From contig SNVD02000321.1 in the NCBI GenBank assembly GCA_013180625.2, forward strand, positions 1 to 64,000: 64,000 nucleotides of DNA, read 5' to 3'. Below are positions 59,403-64,000 of this stretch, one piece after another. The stretch's first letter is position 1, and each line of letters opens with the position of its first letter. The translations under genes were made by a program, and so were the position numbers. This DNA comes from Boswellia sacra. Taxonomy: Eukaryota > Streptophyta > Magnoliopsida > Sapindales > Burseraceae. A model generated the notes under the pieces. That model did no database searches, was not told the DNA's origin, and was given only the letters and a program-made list of their open reading frames with translations.

Positions 59403-60301
59403 TGTTAGTTTCTGCAGTGTATGGTTAGTTATCATAGATATAACTAAAAAAATTAAGAATAACGGAGCATAGAATTTTACGTGATTCGGCTATTAACCAG
59501 CCTATATCTAGGGGCAACAAAAGTTGTAATCTACTATGCTGCGTGTGTTTATACTCGACTTATGACTCTTTATAGTAGTAGTAACACGCTCACTCACTAA
59601 CCTAAACTATGTAAACTTGACCACCTTTAATCACAGTCAAAGTCCCTCGTACACTCTTCTGATGTTGCTCTTCACAAACTCGTTGGACTGAACTACAACG
59701 GTTTAGTCAAACATAACCACGAGAAGTGTTACAAAATCAGATAATCATCAACTCACTTAAGCTTACACGACTCAATAACTCTTACAAGTCAGATCTATGC
59801 ACATACCCAATGCACATGAGTCATGCACATTCTAAACAAACACAATTATAAAGATTTTACAATGAAGATAATGTAAAACAAAGACACTCAAGTGCTCTTA
59901 ACGTTTTCTGCACAAAACACCACTCTCTTGCCTTCTTTGAAGCCTTGAGTGCTTCACCTTTTTATAGCCCGCATGAACAACTTTGTTATTCATGTAATCA
60001 ACAATCCTAATCATTATCAAAGTCTTGCAAAACTTGAATAGGATTATTAGATAAATATCAAACAATATAGGAAGTAAAAAGACATTATCCTAATTAAACT
60101 AGAACACTAGAAAGAATATCCTAATCTAATAAGATATGGTCAATATAAAACTTTCTAATTAACTAGAATACCAAATCAAGTTATCCTATTCTATTTAAGA
60201 ATTCTCCTAATTTAAAATATCCAAATTAATGTTTAATCACAAGATGACAAAAATAAATTATGCATTACACATGCATGCCACGTGTCACATTGACACTAAC
60301 A
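59403..60301 (-). repeat. 3' LTR of a second Sirevirus-like element
   Basis: On the minus strand the LTR starts TGTTAGTGTC and ends AACTAACA, so TGTTAG/CTAACA form its terminal inverted repeats. A TATA box GCTATAAAAA lies near 59957-59966 on that strand. A polypurine tract abuts it. The other LTR is beyond the right edge of the window, so the pairing cannot be checked. The flanking pentamer at 59398-59402 is GATTT. Confidence 0.75.
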
Positions 60302-60316
60302 ATCTCCCCTTTTGGC
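60302..60316 (-). promoter_or_regulatory. Polypurine tract of the right-hand element
   Basis: GCCAAAAGGGGAGAT on the minus strand stands directly before the LTR start TGTTAG. This marks 59403-60301 as the 3' LTR of a minus-strand element. Confidence 0.75.
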
Positions 60317-60980
60317 TTCTTGTGATGAAAACATTCACATATTTCTGTGAACAAAGTCCTACACAGTTAAGTGTAAGACAACTGAAAACAGAATGTAAAC
60401 ACTTTAGGCAAAAATTCACAAAAACATGAATATCTAGCTTTTAGTTATAATATATATAACTGAAATAACATAACCAAAATGTCCAATATCTACACAGAAA
60501 CAAATATCAGACATAGAACATCAACAGCGTGTGTTGTCCAAACTGGTCTACAACAAATTCAAAGCAAAATATAAAATCAACATAATATCAATTACTCAAT
60601 CTCACAATCATGCTCAACATCACAAATAATCATAAGCTATCACTCCCCCTTAATCAATCACTAAACCTACAAAACATCATAATCATAAACTACATAACAT
60701 AGTAGTTCAAAAAAAAATAATAATAAAGTCATTAAATCCTAAGCACACATAGAAACATAACATCCATCTATACTCTACTCTCCCTTTTTTTCATAACAAG
60801 TGCCAAAAAATAAAGTTCCAAAGTCCATAAAAGATAAAGAAAATGTAATGAACTCTGGTGTAGTTAAGTCAGGCAGACTGGCACACAAGTAGCTTTGAGG
60901 GGCGCAAGGTGGTCTTTCTAGTAGTAATCTTGTAACGGGTAAGTGCTGGTTTGGGTGAAGTATCAGCAGGAGTTTATGTT
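60317..60980 (-). other. Non-coding part of the right-hand element
   Basis: The stretch is AT-rich, between the polypurine tract and the post-pol frame. It contains several minus-strand GGGGAG-type purine strings (for example near 60643) as in other Sirevirus-type elements. No protein is seen. Confidence 0.5.
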
Positions 60981-62488
60981 GTAGCTTGCCGAGCACTAAT
61001 TTCAGTAGAAGTAGCAACTGTAGCAACTATCTCACGAATCTCTTTGGCTCGTCTCTTTGCTATAGTCTCAGTCTTCTGGAAAATGTCCACCAAAGTTTCA
61101 GCAGCTTGTTGTGTGACATGGGGTGGAGATGTAACAGAAGTTATGCAGGTTGTGGTGATTTGGGAGTTTCAGCTATTGACTTTGAAAAAGATTCTTTAGC
61201 AACTAGGTTTGATTGCTTTTTACTTATCTTCTTGTCCTTCCTCTTCCTTTTCTTCATTGAAGTATCACCACTTGCTCTGTTCTCAAGCTTCTCATCAAGA
61301 CTTTGCAGCTTGTCCTTGATAGCTTGATTTTCCTGCACAAGATCAGCTCAAGAGGAAGTGATTATAGTAAGCTGTTATGTGATAGATGCCATCTGATCTG
61401 GTCTAGGATTTCTCCTCTGTCCGGGTTGTCTCAGAGGTATTTCCTCCCTCTCAGGAACATTTTTAATCCTTGTTATGAAACCTTTCCTGATGGCTGGCAG
61501 AATTTCTTCAATAATCTCAACATCCTCCAATTCAATCTCATTTTGCGTCAACAAAGTATGAATCAAACAAGGCAAAACCAAGAGTTTTTTATGAGATTGA
61601 TAAGTTGCAATCTAAACAATGTAGTTACACATCTACAATCCAAGATTAATTGGTTGATTTGTTCCAAGACGGTAAAGAAATTCGGCTCTATCCTCTCTAA
61701 CTTTATTTTGGTGTGTGGATGGAAACCAATTGAATCGAGCGATTTTATGCAACAAATGATATTTCAAAATCAAATGTTTTTTTATCTATGCCATCATGTG
61801 GATCCCAATGAGCCTTTCTACTCCTAGTTTGCTTATATGTGACTGCACTCATATTCAATTCATTGCCAACAGTATGGTAAATACCAATAGGAATTTCATA
61901 AAACTAGTTTATGACATTCAGAGAAAATCTGATAAACTTCCCTCCAACAATAAACCTTATGATAGTAATAACTCCTAGGATCATCAATGCGTGGCAAAAT
62001 ATTAGCATTGAATTCTTGAACAAGAGTTTTAACAGGAGTTAAATTTGTTACTGTCCTCATCCAATATTTGGATTCAATTATCTTTCTAAGTTGATAGTTA
62101 TCAAAGTCATTGACTTTTACAGGCCTTTCCACATGAATCTCTCTTTGAAGTGTATTGCCCAAATCTTGTTTCACTCTCTCGCTTCAAGAACTTGTGACTA
62201 CGAGGATGGACACGATCTCGTACCTCACCAAGCATGACATCATCATCCTCACTTATAGCTGGGTCAACTGGAACTAGTGGACTCGAAGTCGAATCTGGTT
62301 CCCCAGTGAATGATTGCTCTGGTTCTGTCGGAGGCAACTTCGATTTCTGGGTCAGCATGTTGTTCTTGCTGAACCTTTTGTTCTTACTGACTTGATTCCT
62401 CTTCAATCGAAGAGTCAGATGATGAAGAAGAGCTAGTGGTTTCGATTTCAGTTGAAGAAGATGGAGTTGTAGCTTTGCGTTTGGCCAT
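60980..62488 (-). pseudogene. Degenerate post-pol frame of a Sirevirus-like element
   Basis: A minus-strand start at 62488 reads MAKRKATTPSSSTEIETTSS and stops after 33 codons. Further pieces follow in other frames: a Pro/Glu/Asp-rich part (62107-62406), then VNDFDNYQLRKIIESKYWM and LVQEFNANI (61896-62174), and a Lys-rich coiled segment (61141-61338). This pattern, acidic low-complexity followed by a W-M and EF-x-N-A/N core, is common in plant transposon-encoded proteins of unknown function. Some Sirevirus-type elements carry an extra frame after pol, often called env-like. Several stops and shifts make it non-functional. Confidence 0.55.
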
Positions 62489-63380
62489 GATGGTTGAAGA
62501 GAGAAGAAAAAGCTTTGCTGCGAGTTAGGGTTAATGAGGAGATAAAAACAAATATGGAATTTATATAATCAAGAAGTAATATCCACGTGTGATATAACTA
62601 GCACAAAATCCCACTCCAATCCAGATTTTAAGAATTTAAATTTGAATGAAATTTGTTTTCCAAAAGGATTAAATTTCATGAAAGAGAAAATCTGTATATG
62701 TCCATTAATTATGATAATTTTCAAAATAATTTTTGAAAATCTTCATTAAATAAGGTAATTTGAAATCTTATAAAATCACCAAAATCTTCTCGCCGGTGAA
62801 AAATCTTTCCTTGAAAAGGACCTTGCTGACGTGGCTTACCTTATTGACACATCAACACATAAGAAAATAAAATAGAGTCAGATATGAAGCATTGGTCACA
62901 AGTTATGCTGCACATAACTAAAAACAATTAAACTTTACATAACTCAAATATCTGAGCTTCATAAAGTCATTTTAAAAACCAAGCATGTATCAGAGCTGAT
63001 TAAGCACTTATCAACATCGATTTTTATTATCTTAATATTCAATTCAGTTGAGTGGTCAACATGAGTATGCTTCTTACACACACAAATATTAATCTTAACA
63101 ATAATTATTGCTATAAAATCAGTAGCTTTCACGCATGAAATGAGGTAGCTCTATTTCATTAGAGTGGGTTGCCTCAACATATTTCCTAAATACATTAAAG
63201 ATACTCTCTAAGGATAGCTTTCACACATCATAATTGGTAGCCATCTCTGGTTTTGACATTAAATTACTAGTAAAGTTAAACAATCAAACCAACTCAATCA
63301 TGCTTAAGTTGAAAAATTGACTAATGATACTGCATATATAAATAACATAACTAAACACAGTGTTTATGCAGATAATTGAC
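62489..63380 (-). other. Internal spacer of the right-hand element
   Basis: No coding match is seen between the end of pol and the post-pol frame. The stretch is AT-rich. It may contain the splice or promoter signals for the downstream frame, but none is evident. Confidence 0.45.
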
Positions 63381-64000
63381 AAATGCCTATGGCTTTTCTC
63401 AGTTTTTCAAATCTTAATGCATCAAGTGCTTTAGTAAACAAGTTAGCTAGTTGATTCTTAGTAGAGATATGTTCAATGTGGGTTGTTTTGGATTCAACAA
63501 GCTCTCTAATAAAATGATACCTTATACCAATGTGCTTAGTTCTAGAATGTTGGACTAGATTTTTGAGATATTAATCGCGCTAGTATTATCAGAAAACAAG
63601 GTTACTGAATCTTGATCAATACCATAGTCAATTATCATTTGTTTCATCCAAAGTAATTGAGTGCAGTAGCTTTGAGCGGCTATATATTCAGCCTTTGATG
63701 TGGATAACGAGATGCTATTTTGCTTCTTACTATGCCAAGAAACCTGGTTATTGCCTAGGTAAAAGCAACCACCCGAAGTGCTTTTCCTATCATCTATGTT
63801 TCCAATCTGCATCACTATATCCTGCAAGACACGTATTTGTGTCCTTAGTAAACCATATTCCAAAATAAGATGTCCTATGAACATACCTGATAATTCTCTT
63901 CACTGTTGATAAATGTGGTTCTTTCGGACATGACTGAAAACGAGCACATAAGCCAACACTGAAATCGATATCTGGTCTACTTGCAGTCAGGTATAGGAGA
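63381..64000 (-). pseudogene. RNase H and end of RT of the right-hand Sirevirus-like element (partial)
   Basis: At the window edge the minus strand reads LLYLTASRPDIDFSVGLCAR and CPKEPHLSTVKRIIRY, the C-terminal end of copia RT. The RNase H domain at 63555-63884 has DDRKSTSGGCFYLGNNQVSW, SISLSTSKAEYIAAQSYCTQ and LFSDNTSAINISK, with the catalytic Asp and Glu present. A frame change near 63830 and stops below 63555 interrupt it. The 5' part of the element lies outside the window. Confidence 0.85.

Overview
The window looks like nuclear DNA of a flowering plant, most likely a eudicot. It is AT-rich. It holds one very long gene with many short GT-AG exons, and plant-type LTR retrotransposons (Sirevirus-like and other Ty1/copia, Athila-like Ty3/gypsy). 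I cannot name the species from the sequence alone.

Layout. 1-2010 shows no gene. 2011-15097 is a nested retrotransposon block. An older minus-strand Ty1/copia element (2017-15091, about 0.39 kb LTRs, duplication CAAAAA) is split in its RT-RNase H region by a younger plus-strand Sirevirus-like element (3178-10146, about 1.79 kb LTRs, duplication AGCAT). 16092-45147 is a complete minus-strand gene for GCN1/ILITHYIA, the HEAT-repeat activator of the eIF2alpha kinase GCN2. I could place 60 exons; they sum to 7881 nt, an exact multiple of three (2626 residues plus stop). One intron appears to be GC-AG. Several introns hold microsatellites or decayed insertions.

46378-55574 is a plus-strand Athila-like Ty3/gypsy element with 1.41 kb LTRs, a tRNA-Asp-type primer binding site, polypurine tract and the 5-bp duplication ACGAC. 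It has lost most of gag and all of RT, RNase H and integrase, so it is non-autonomous. It carries foreign cargo. The clearest is an intact, intronless 216-codon LOG gene (cytokinin riboside 5'-monophosphate phosphoribohydrolase) at 51554-52204. Upstream lies a small broken frame whose basic and cysteine motif resembles the nucleic-acid-binding proteins of flexiviruses, and then a tandem array of hairpin-forming repeats. This chimeric element is the most unusual object in the window.

55580-59402 is AT-rich intergenic DNA with an inverted-repeat, MITE-like unit at 58991-59193. 59403-64000 is the 3' part of a second, minus-strand Sirevirus-like element (3' LTR, polypurine tract, degenerate post-pol frame, RNase H and the end of RT) that runs off the right edge.

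The host functions visible are translational control (GCN1) and, if the captured copy is expressed, cytokinin activation (LOG). The rest is mobile DNA in several age layers. By eye, LTR divergence is about 3% for the LOG carrier, about 4% in the part compared for the inner Sirevirus-like element, and clearly more for the outer copia element, which agrees with the nesting order.
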